Source: CAISIP01 sp965278985
Lineage (GTDB): Bacteria; Pseudomonadota; Gammaproteobacteria; Burkholderiales; Burkholderiaceae_C
DNA length: 64,000 bases
Direction of reading: 5' to 3'
Assembly: GCA_965278985.1 (NCBI GenBank)
Contig: OZ257131.1
Coordinates: 6,696,001 to 6,760,000 of the forward strand
In this document: piece after piece, positions 25,212 through 32,922 of the stretch
Position numbering within the stretch: position 1 is the first letter of the stretch
Layout: every line of letters starts with the position of its first letter
Notes under the pieces: model-generated
Database searches by the model: none
The model's input: only the letters and a program-made list of their open reading frames with translations
What the model was told of the DNA's origin: nothing
Made by a program: the position numbers and the translations under genes

Positions 25212-26216
25212 ATGCCCTTCTTCCGCAGCCCCGCTTCGTCACCCATTACCGGCCGCCGCACCTGGCTGGCCGCCCTCGCGGCGACCCTGCTGGCCGGTGG
25301 CACGGGCCTGGCCCAGGCCGATACCTGGCCCAGCCGCACGGTGACCATCATTTCGCCTTATGCGCCCGGTGGCACCAACGACGTGGTGGCGCGCATGCTG
25401 GCTGAGCGGCTGCAGCGCGCCTTCGGCCAGGCCTTCGTTGTGGACAACAAGCCCGGTGCAGCCGGCATCCTGGGCTCCACGCAGGTCATGCGCGCCGCGC
25501 CCGATGGCTACACGCTGCTGGCCGGCAACAACGGTGCGCTGATCGTGCAGTCGGTGGTGAAGCTTCCCAGCCCCTACGACCCGGCGACGGCGTTCACGCC
25601 CATCTTCAAGGCAGCCGATGCGCCGAACTACGTGGGCGTGAGCGCCGACGTGCCGGCCAAGACGGTTGGGGAACTGATCGCACTCGCCAAACGCGAGCCC
25701 GGCAAGCTGAACTACAGCTCGGCCGGCAGCGGTTCCTTCGGCAACTTCATGGGCGAGTACTTCAAGCTGCTGACCGGCACGGACATCATGCACATCCCGG
25801 CCAAGAGCAGCGGCCCCGCGCTGACCGAGCTGATGGCAGGGCGCATCCAGATGATGATCGACCCGCTGGTGCTGTCGCAGCGCGAGGGCGGCCGCGTGCG
25901 GGTGCTGGCCACCACGCAGAGCCAGCGCGTGGAGGGGTATCCCGACATCCCGACGATCAAGGAATCCGGCGGTCCCGAGATCAACATCGTGGGCTGGTTC
26001 GGCTTGGTCGGCCCCGCCGGGCTGCCGCGCGAGATCGTGGAGAAGATCGAGACGGTGGCTTCCGCCGCGCTGACCGACGCCGAGGTGCGCCGCACGCTGG
26101 TCACGGCCGGCCTGTTGCCATCGCCGCTGGGCAGCCTGCCCTTCGCGCGCCTGATCCGCGAAGATGCGAAACGCTATGCGGACATCAAGACCCGCGCGAA
26201 GATGGTGGTGGAATGA
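25212..26216 (+). CDS. Bug-family tripartite tricarboxylate transporter receptor
   Basis: A 335-residue periplasmic substrate-binding protein of the TctC/Bug family, extremely expanded in Burkholderiales. The N-terminus is a signal peptide (GRRTWLAALAATLLAGG... AQA) with cleavage before DTWPSR. The family blocks ISPYAPGGTNDVVAR, VDNKPGAAG, LNYSSAGSGS and GWFGLVGPAGLP are present. These proteins bind small carboxylates; the membrane subunits TctA/TctB are not next to it, so it may use a partner encoded elsewhere. Start at 25212 has a TGGAGA ribosome site 11 bases upstream; an earlier in-frame ATG at 25137 lies ahead of the signal peptide and is unlikely. Divergent from its LysR regulator and followed by a CoA-transferase, a common catabolic arrangement. 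Confidence 0.94.
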   Translation: MPFFRSPASSPITGRRTWLAALAATLLAGGTGLAQADTWPSRTVTIISPYAPGGTNDVVARMLAERLQRAFGQAFVVDNKPGAAGILGSTQVMRAAPDGYTLLAGNNGALIVQSVVKLPSPYDPATAFTPIFKAADAPNYVGVSADVPAKTVGELIALAKREPGKLNYSSAGSGSFGNFMGEYFKLLTGTDIMHIPAKSSGPALTELMAGRIQMMIDPLVLSQREGGRVRVLATTQSQRVEGYPDIPTIKESGGPEINIVGWFGLVGPAGLPREIVEKIETVASAALTDAEVRRTLVTAGLLPSPLGSLPFARLIREDAKRYADIKTRAKMVVE

Positions 26217-26235
26217 GCGCCGCCGGGCCGTTCCC

Positions 26236-26331
26236 AAGGCGCTCAGCACCGCAGCGCGTAGCGCGGAGGGTAGTCCAGTGCGCCGCACGGCCGCCCGAAG
26301 GCGCTCGGTACCGCAGTACGCAGCACGGAGG
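26236..26331 (+). repeat. Duplicated 34-base leader element before CoA-transferase gene
   Basis: Two imperfect direct copies, 26236-26269 and 26298-26331, start 62 bases apart and agree at about 28 of 34 positions (AAGGCGCTC ... ACCGCAG ... GC-CGGAGG). Each ends in GGAGG followed a few bases later by GTG. In the second copy this GGAGG is the ribosome site of the CoA-transferase; the first copy may be a dead duplicate of the leader. Confidence 0.75.
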
Positions 26332-26339
26332 TGAATAGA

Positions 26340-27590
26340 GTGGACGCTGAAGTGCGCAAGATGCAATCCGTTCAACGCCAGATCCTGGAGGGCGTCAAGG
26401 TCCTCGACCTGACGCGTGTGCTCGCCGGCCCCTGGTGCACCCAGTCGCTGGCCGACATGGGCGCCACGGTCTACAAGATCGAGCGCCTGGGCACCGGCGA
26501 CGAGATGCGCCAGTCGCCGCCCTTCCTGAAGGACGCGGCCGGTGACAACACGCGCGACACCACGTCATACGTCTGCGTCAATCGCGGCAAGAAGTCGCTG
26601 ACCATCGACTTCACGCAGCCCGCTGGCCGGCAGCTGCTGCTGGACCTCGTGGCGCGCTGCGACGTGCTGGTGGAGAACTTCAAGGTCGGCGACCTGCAGC
26701 GTTACGGGCTGGACTACGAGAGCGTGCGCCAGGTGCAGCCGGCCATCGTCTACTGCTCGATCACAGGGTATGGCCAGGACGGCCCGATGGCGGCGCAGCC
26801 CGGGTACGACCCGGTGTTCCAAGCCATCTCCGGCATCATGAGCACCTGCGGCCTGCCCGATGGCGTGCCCGGCGGTGGCCCGATGCGGGCCATGGTGCCG
26901 ATCGTCGACGTGATGACCGGCATGGTCTCCACCTCGGCGGTGCTGGCGGCGTTGCTCCACAAGGAACGCACCGGCGAAGGCCAGCACATCGACATGGCGC
27001 TGCTGGACGTGGCGCTGGCCGCCACCGTGCACCTGGGCCAGACCCACCTGTCCACGGGCCGGCTGCCGCAGCGTGCCGGCAACGGCAGCCTGCTGTTCGC
27101 GCCGGCCAATTGCTACCCCTGCAAGGAGGGGCACATCCTGATCCAGATCGGCAACGATTTCCAGTGGGCCCGCCTGTGCAAGGTGCTGGGCCGCGAGGAC
27201 TGGCTGGCCGACCCGCGCTTCGCGAAGAACGCGCTGCGCATGGGCCTGGCCAAGGAGCTGGATGCGATGCTGCAGGAGATCACGCTGCAGTGGGACAAGC
27301 AGGAACTGTCCGCGCTGCTGGGCGAGGCAGGCGTGCCCTGCGGCCCTATCAACACCCTGCAGCAGGCCTTCGCGCACCCGCAGGTGCAGCACCGCGGCCT
27401 GCACATGCAGCTGCCGCACCCGGTCTACGGGCAGCTGGATGCGGTGCGCAGCCCCTTCCGCTTCTCGAAGACGCCGGTGCAGTACCGCGTACCGCCCGCG
27501 CTGGGTGCACACACCGAAGCGGTGCTGCGCGACGAACTGGGCGTCGGCGCCGAGCGCTTCCGCGCTTTGCAGGAGGCCGGCCTGGTCTGA
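26340..27590 (+). CDS. CaiB/BaiF family (class III) CoA-transferase
   Basis: A 416-residue cytoplasmic enzyme of the family III CoA-transferases, which move CoA between carboxylic acids. It shows VLDLTRVLAGPWCTQSLADMGA at the N-terminus, VYCSITGYGQDGP, the catalytic Asp190 in VPIVDVMTGM, and GEGQHIDMALLD. Substrate cannot be told from sequence; relatives act on formyl-, succinyl- or itaconyl-CoA. The start is placed at GTG 26340 because GGAGG ends 8 bases before it; GTG 26331 overlaps the ribosome site itself, and ATG 26361 is a fallback with a weak site. It follows the Bug receptor on the same strand, suggesting uptake and CoA activation of one carboxylate. A GC-rich hairpin without T-tract (27594-27615) follows the stop. 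Confidence 0.92.
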   Translation: MDAEVRKMQSVQRQILEGVKVLDLTRVLAGPWCTQSLADMGATVYKIERLGTGDEMRQSPPFLKDAAGDNTRDTTSYVCVNRGKKSLTIDFTQPAGRQLLLDLVARCDVLVENFKVGDLQRYGLDYESVRQVQPAIVYCSITGYGQDGPMAAQPGYDPVFQAISGIMSTCGLPDGVPGGGPMRAMVPIVDVMTGMVSTSAVLAALLHKERTGEGQHIDMALLDVALAATVHLGQTHLSTGRLPQRAGNGSLLFAPANCYPCKEGHILIQIGNDFQWARLCKVLGREDWLADPRFAKNALRMGLAKELDAMLQEITLQWDKQELSALLGEAGVPCGPINTLQQAFAHPQVQHRGLHMQLPHPVYGQLDAVRSPFRFSKTPVQYRVPPALGAHTEAVLRDELGVGAERFRALQEAGLV

Positions 27591-27628
27591 TCCGGCGGGC
27601 CGGGCATCGCCCGCCCTAGCATGCCCGC

Positions 27629-30103
27629 ATGCTGGGCGAGGCGGAGCGGTCCTTTCACGATGTTCCCGTGCTTCGGCCCGGCGCCTCGCCGGGCCTGGTG
27701 CTGTTGGCCTTTGCCATGGGGTGCGGCCTGCAGCTGCTGCAACCGGCGCTGTGGCCCGAGCCCGTCAACGCAGCGGCCACCGGTGTCGCCTTGCTGGTGC
27801 TGCTGGCTGGGCTGCGATCGCGCCGCGCGTCGGCCTGGCGGGCCGTGCTGCTTGTTGGTGCATGCCTCGTGCTGGGTTTTGGTGCCACGGCCTGGCGCGC
27901 AGCACACTACGCGCAGCAGCGACTGGCGCTGGCGCTGGAAGGGCGCGACCTGCTGCTGACGGGCGTGGTGGTGGCCATGCCGCAGGTGGATGCGCTGGGT
28001 GTGCGCATGCGCGTGCGCGTGGAGCAGGCCTTCGACGACGGCCGGCCGGTGGCCCTGCCGCCGCAGGTCCAGTTGTCCTGGTACCGCCCGCAGGCAGGGC
28101 GCGATGCGGGGGCCGCCCTGGACGCGTCGGACGCGGCCATGCCTGACGTCCATGCCGTCCATGCCGGCGAGCGCTGGCGGCTGCCGGTGCGACTGCGCGC
28201 GCCGCACGGACAGCGCAACCCACATGGTTTCGACTACGAGCTGTGGATGTGGGAACGTGGGCTGCAGGCTACGGGTTATGTACGCGGCGGCAGCGTCGCG
28301 CAGTTGCTGGCGACCAGCTGGCAGTACCCCGTGGAGCGCGCGCGCCAGGATGTGCGGGACCGCATCCTGCTGCGCGGCGCCGGCGCGCCCGAAGCGGGCT
28401 GGATCGCGGCCCTGGTCACGGGGGACCAGAACGCCATCGACGGCAGCGACTGGGAGGTGTTCCGGGCCACGGGGGTTGCGCACCTGATGAGCATCTCGGG
28501 CCTGCACATCACGATGTTCGCGTGGCTGGCCACGGCCGTGGTGGGCTGGGGCTGGCGCAGGTCCGTGCGGCTGTGCCTGTGGTTGCCCGCGCCGCACGCG
28601 GCGCTGGTGGGCGGCATCTTGCTGGCGACGCTGTACGCACTGTTCAGCGGCTGGGGTGTGCCGGCGCAGCGCACGGTGTGCATGCTGCTGGCCGTGGGGG
28701 GATTGCGGCTGCTCGGGCGGCAATGGCCCTGGCCCATGGTCTGGTTGCTGGCCTGCGCGGTGGTGGTGGCCTGGGATCCGTGGGCGCTGGCGCAGGCGGG
28801 CTTCTGGCTGTCCTTCGTCGCGGTGGGGGTGCTGTTCGCGTCCGCACCCGTGGGGCCGCAGGAGGAGGGCGGTGGCCTGGGCGCGCGGGCCCGCAGCCTG
28901 CTTCGTGAGCAAATGGTGGTCACGCTGGCGCTGGCGCCCCTGGGCATCCTGCTCTTCGGCCAGCTGTCGCTGGTGGGACTGCTGGCGAACCTGGTGGCCA
29001 TCCCGTGGGTAACGCTGGTGGTGACACCGCTGGCCATGGCGGGCGCACTGTGGTCGCCGCTGTGGGACCTGGCGATGGCGGCCGTGGGCTGGCTGGGGAC
29101 CCTGTTGCAGGCCATGGCGCAGTGGTCCTGGGCGCAGTGGTTCCTGCCGGCGGCGCCCTGGGGCTTCGGCCTGGCGGCGGTGGCCGGCGGCGCCCTGGCC
29201 GTCGCACGCCTGCCCTGGAGCCTGCGGCTGGCCGCGCTGCCCCTGGTGCTGCCCGTGCTGCTGTGGCAGCCGCCCCGTCCCGCGCCGGGACAGGTCGAGG
29301 TGATGGCGGCCGACGTGGGGCAGGGCACGGCGGTGCTGGTGCGCACGGCCGGCCATGCGCTGCTGTACGACGCCGGGCCGAGCTACGGACCCGAAAGTGA
29401 TGCGGGCGCGCGCACGCTGGTGCCGCTGCTGCGTGCGCTGGGTGTGCGGCTGAACCTGCTGGTGCTGAGCCACCGCGATACCGACCATGTCGGTGGGGCG
29501 GCCAGCGTGCTCGCCGCGCAGCCGCAGGCGGGGCTGCTGGCGTCGCTGGAGCCGGAGCATCCCTTGTGGACGGTCCGCGCCGGCAGGCGCTGCGCCGCGG
29601 GACAGCGCTGGCAGTGGGACGGAGTGGACTTCGAACTGCTGCATCCGCCCGCCGATGCGTATGCGCAGGGCGACGGCGTGCCGCGCAAACCCAACGACCT
29701 GTCCTGCGTCTTGCGCATCCGCGCCGCGCCCTCGGGCCCGGTCGGCGACGCCCCTGTGGCGCTGCTCACGGGTGACATCGAGGCGGCGTCCGAGCGGCTG
29801 CTGCTGGCCAGCCTCCAGCCCCTGCATGCGCAGTACCTGCTGGTGCCGCACCATGGCAGCAAGACCTCCAGCACGGGCGAATTCCTCGACGCGGTGGCGC
29901 CTACCGTCGCCGTGGTGCAGGCGGGTTACCGCAACCGCTTCGGGCATCCGGCTGGCGAGCCCGTGGCGCGCTACCGGACGCGGGGCATACAGGTCGTCGA
30001 CTCCGCGCACTGCGGCGCGGCCACGTGGCGTTCGGAACATCCCGATGGGGTGGTGTGCGAACGCGCGGCCTCACTGCGGTACTGGCAGCACGTGGCACCC
30101 TGA
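27629..30103 (+). CDS. comEC: DNA internalisation/competence protein ComEC/Rec2
   Basis: An 824-residue inner-membrane protein forming the channel that takes up single-stranded DNA in natural transformation. The N-terminal third has hydrophobic helices and an OB-like DUF4131 region; the Competence domain carries VAHLMSISGLHITMFAWL and many membrane segments; the C-terminal third is a metallo-beta-lactamase-like domain with SHRDTDHVGG at residues 614-623 and LLVPHHGSKTSS. All domains are full-length, so it looks functional. Alone in its strand run, 38 bases after the CoA-transferase stop. The start at 27629 lacks a strong ribosome site; ATG 27620 is an alternative. Confidence 0.95.
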   Translation: MLGEAERSFHDVPVLRPGASPGLVLLAFAMGCGLQLLQPALWPEPVNAAATGVALLVLLAGLRSRRASAWRAVLLVGACLVLGFGATAWRAAHYAQQRLALALEGRDLLLTGVVVAMPQVDALGVRMRVRVEQAFDDGRPVALPPQVQLSWYRPQAGRDAGAALDASDAAMPDVHAVHAGERWRLPVRLRAPHGQRNPHGFDYELWMWERGLQATGYVRGGSVAQLLATSWQYPVERARQDVRDRILLRGAGAPEAGWIAALVTGDQNAIDGSDWEVFRATGVAHLMSISGLHITMFAWLATAVVGWGWRRSVRLCLWLPAPHAALVGGILLATLYALFSGWGVPAQRTVCMLLAVGGLRLLGRQWPWPMVWLLACAVVVAWDPWALAQAGFWLSFVAVGVLFASAPVGPQEEGGGLGARARSLLREQMVVTLALAPLGILLFGQLSLVGLLANLVAIPWVTLVVTPLAMAGALWSPLWDLAMAAVGWLGTLLQAMAQWSWAQWFLPAAPWGFGLAAVAGGALAVARLPWSLRLAALPLVLPVLLWQPPRPAPGQVEVMAADVGQGTAVLVRTAGHALLYDAGPSYGPESDAGARTLVPLLRALGVRLNLLVLSHRDTDHVGGAASVLAAQPQAGLLASLEPEHPLWTVRAGRRCAAGQRWQWDGVDFELLHPPADAYAQGDGVPRKPNDLSCVLRIRAAPSGPVGDAPVALLTGDIEAASERLLLASLQPLHAQYLLVPHHGSKTSSTGEFLDAVAPTVAVVQAGYRNRFGHPAGEPVARYRTRGIQVVDSAHCGAATWRSEHPDGVVCERAASLRYWQHVAP

Positions 30104-30365
30104 GGGCCGCCTTCGAGGGCGGGTGAGGCGCGGGTAAGGGGCGGGTGAGGGCGGTTGTGATGGCGCGCTGCGAGGGCCATCAGTGGCCATCGCGGCTGCA
30201 TGCAGGGCACGATTCCCGCGGATGGTTGGCATTGAAATTGCGAACACCCTGTTGGAAAGGCGCTAAGCTAGGTGCAGGATCCGCCAAATTCCCTGGGGGT
30301 CCGGAAGAAGGCAGGCCGGGGAGCCCCCGGCCGGCTCCTGAGAAGGGCTTTGGAGAACCACCTGC

Positions 30366-31904
30366 ATGCAGAAATTCGACGAAATGTATACCTCGATGCC
30401 CTACGAGTTCTTCTCGGACGGCAAGCAGATCCGTGAGCACTACCGGGTCTACGACAAGTGGCTGGCGCGACAGCCCGGTGACATGATGGCGCAGAGCAGG
30501 GAAGAGGCCGAACTGATCTTCCGCAGGGTGGGTATCACCTTCGCGGTCTATGGCGCGAAGGACGAAGATGGCTCGGGCACCGAGCGGCTGATTCCCTTCG
30601 ACCTGATCCCGCGCATCATCCCCGCCGGTGAATGGCAGACGCTGGAAAAGGGCCTGGTGCAGCGCGTCACGGCGCTCAACCGCTTCATCCACGACGTCTA
30701 CCACGACCAGGACATCATCAAGGCCGGCCTGGTGCCCGCCGAACAGCTGATGGGCAACGCGCAGTTCCGCCCCGAGATGGTGGGCGTGAACGTGCCCGGC
30801 GGCGTGTATTCGCACATCTCGGGCGTGGACATCGTGCGGGCCCCTAACGGCAAGGGCCAGGCCGAGTACTACGTGCTGGAAGACAACCTGCGCGTGCCCA
30901 GCGGCGTGAGCTACATGCTGGAAAACCGCAAGATGATGATGCGGCTGTTCCCCGAGCTGTTCAGCGCGCACCGCGTGGCGCCCGTGGCCCATTACCCCGA
31001 CCTGCTGCTGGAGACGCTGCGCGCCTCCAGCCCCGCCACCACGGCCGAACCCACGGTGGTGGTGCTCACACCCGGCATGTACAACAGTGCCTACTTCGAG
31101 CACGCCTTCCTCGCGCAGCAGATGGGCATCGAGCTGGTGGAGGGGCAGGACCTCTTCACCCGCGACAACTTCGTCTACATGCGCACCACGCGGGGCCCCA
31201 AGCGCGTGGACGTGATCTACCGCCGCGTGGACGACGACTTCCTGGACCCGAAGGTGTTCCGGCCCGATTCCACGCTGGGCTGCGCCGGCCTGATCGACGC
31301 TTACCGCGCCGGCAACGTGACCATCTGCAATGCCGTGGGCACCGGGGTGGCGGACGACAAGTCCGTCTACCCCTACGTGCCGGCGATGATCAAGTTCTAC
31401 CTGGACGAGGAGCCGATCCTCAACAACGTGCCCACCTACATGTGCCGCGACCCCAAGGAGCTGTCGTACGTGCTGGCCAACCTCAAGGACCTGGTGGTCA
31501 AGGAAGTGCACGGCGCCGGCGGCTACGGCATGCTCGTGGGGCCCGCTGCGACGCAGGCCGAGATCGAGGAGTTCCGCCGCGTGGTGGAAGCCAACCCCAG
31601 CGGCTACATCGCCCAGCCCACGCTCTCCCTGTCCTCCTGCCCGACCTTCGTGGAGAGTGGCATCGCGCCGCGCCACATCGACCTGCGGCCCTATGTGCTC
31701 AGTGGCAAAGAGGTGCAGATGGTGCCCGGCGGCCTGACGCGCGTGGCGTTGAAGGAGGGCTCGCTGGTGGTCAACTCGTCGCAGGGCGGCGGTACCAAGG
31801 ACACCTGGATCCTGGAGGACGACGCGGTGGCCGCGCCGTCGCAATCCCAGTCCCAATCGCAATCGCAATCCCGGTCGCCATCGACCACCCCCGGAGCCAC
31901 CTGA
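30366..31904 (+). CDS. Circularly permuted ATP-grasp protein, unfused copy
   Basis: A 512-residue member of the circularly permuted ATP-grasp family (DUF404/DUF407). Blocks shared with the fusion at 16941-19616 include RVPSGVSYMLENRKMM, VLTPGMYNSAYFEHAFLAQ, IELVEGQDLF and STLGCAGLIDAYRAGN. This copy keeps the more typical bacterial form, with KEVHGAGGYGMLVGP and QPTLSLS, motifs that are replaced in the fusion. The protein ends in a Gln/Ser repeat and a Pro/Thr tail. It abuts the alpha-E gene with no spacer (TGA then ATG). The ribosome site is GGAGA at about 30352. Predicted role: ATP-dependent amide bond formation on an unknown peptide. Confidence 0.94.
   Translation: MQKFDEMYTSMPYEFFSDGKQIREHYRVYDKWLARQPGDMMAQSREEAELIFRRVGITFAVYGAKDEDGSGTERLIPFDLIPRIIPAGEWQTLEKGLVQRVTALNRFIHDVYHDQDIIKAGLVPAEQLMGNAQFRPEMVGVNVPGGVYSHISGVDIVRAPNGKGQAEYYVLEDNLRVPSGVSYMLENRKMMMRLFPELFSAHRVAPVAHYPDLLLETLRASSPATTAEPTVVVLTPGMYNSAYFEHAFLAQQMGIELVEGQDLFTRDNFVYMRTTRGPKRVDVIYRRVDDDFLDPKVFRPDSTLGCAGLIDAYRAGNVTICNAVGTGVADDKSVYPYVPAMIKFYLDEEPILNNVPTYMCRDPKELSYVLANLKDLVVKEVHGAGGYGMLVGPAATQAEIEEFRRVVEANPSGYIAQPTLSLSSCPTFVESGIAPRHIDLRPYVLSGKEVQMVPGGLTRVALKEGSLVVNSSQGGGTKDTWILEDDAVAAPSQSQSQSQSQSRSPSTTPGAT
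31842..31871 (+). repeat. Gln-Ser codon repeat at ATP-grasp C-terminus
   Basis: Five Gln-Ser pairs in a row, built from CAATCC/CAGTCC/CAATCG hexamers, just before the C-terminus. Slippage at such a run stays in frame. It mirrors the N-terminal Gln/Ser run of the fused paralogue. Confidence 0.7.
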
Positions 31905-32864
31905 ATGCTGAGCCGCACCGCCGACCATCTTTTCTGGATGTCCCGCTACACCGAGCGGGCCGAGAACACCGCGCGACTGCTGGACGTGAACTACCAGGCC
32001 TCGCTGTTGCCGCATTCCGATGCGGTTGCCCTGGTGGGCTGGCAGGGCCTGATCAGCATCAGCGAACTGCGCGACGCCTACCGCGAGAAGCATGGCGAGA
32101 TCCGCTCGCGCGAAGTCATGGAGTTCATGGTCAAGGACGAGGGCAACCCGTCTTCCATCGTCTCCTGCCTCAAGGCCGCGCGCGAGAACGCGCGGGCCGT
32201 GCGCGGCACGCTGACCACCGAGGTGTGGGAGACGCAGAACCAGACCTGGCTGGAAGTGCGCCGCATGCTCAAGGAGGGCGAGTTCGAACGCGACCCCGGC
32301 GAGTTCTTCGAGTGGGTCAAGTTCCGCTCGCACCTGTCGCGTGGTGTGACGGTGGGCACCATGCTGATGGACGAGGCGCTGTACTTCATGCGCCTGGGCA
32401 CCTTCCTGGAACGCGCCGACAACACGGCGCGGCTGGTGGACGTGAAGTTCCATGCGGTGTCCAGCGATTTCTACGGTGCGGCCAACGACAAGGACCAGGA
32501 GTACGACTTCTACCACTGGAGCGCGATCCTGCGCAGCGTCTCGGGCTTCGAGATCTACCGCAAGGTCTACCGCGACGTGATCAAGCCCGAGCGCGTGGCC
32601 GACCTGCTGATCCTGCGCCCCGACATGCCGCGCTCGCTGCATGCCTGCCTGAACGAGGTGGTGGGCAACCTGGCGATGGTCTCGCGCGACCAGGACAGCG
32701 AGACGCACCGCAGCGCCGGCAAGCTGCGCGCCGAGCTGCAGTACGGCCGCATCGACGAGATCCTCGCCACCGGCCTGCATGCCTACCTCACGCAGTTCCT
32801 GGACCGCGTGAACGACCTGGGCGTGAAGATCAGCAAGGAATACCTCATCCCCGCGCCGATGTGA
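31905..32864 (+). CDS. Alpha-E domain protein
   Basis: A 319-residue all-helical alpha-E (DUF403) protein. It opens with MLSRTADHLFWMSRYTERAENTAR, the family signature, and continues with LRLGTFLERADNTARLVD and a helical C-terminus. The function is unknown; it is nearly always next to or fused with the circularly permuted ATP-grasp protein and is thought to be its partner. The ATG follows the stop of the ATP-grasp gene directly, so translation is probably coupled. Unlike most such clusters, no transglutaminase gene follows: the next gene is a hybrid kinase. Confidence 0.94.
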   Translation: MLSRTADHLFWMSRYTERAENTARLLDVNYQASLLPHSDAVALVGWQGLISISELRDAYREKHGEIRSREVMEFMVKDEGNPSSIVSCLKAARENARAVRGTLTTEVWETQNQTWLEVRRMLKEGEFERDPGEFFEWVKFRSHLSRGVTVGTMLMDEALYFMRLGTFLERADNTARLVDVKFHAVSSDFYGAANDKDQEYDFYHWSAILRSVSGFEIYRKVYRDVIKPERVADLLILRPDMPRSLHACLNEVVGNLAMVSRDQDSETHRSAGKLRAELQYGRIDEILATGLHAYLTQFLDRVNDLGVKISKEYLIPAPM

Positions 32865-32922
32865 ACGCCGGGGTGGCGCGTCGGTGCCCCTGCAGCGCGC
32901 CACGCGCTACGATGGCCGCCTG

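Noticed and set aside
27594..27615. Hairpin GGCGGGC ... GCCCGCC after the CoA-transferase
   Set aside because: No T-tract, and comEC follows closely; the sequence can arise by chance in GC-rich DNA.
30180..32903. Minus-strand 907-codon frame opposite the ATP-grasp and alpha-E genes
   Set aside because: Antisense shadow spanning two genes with strong family signatures.
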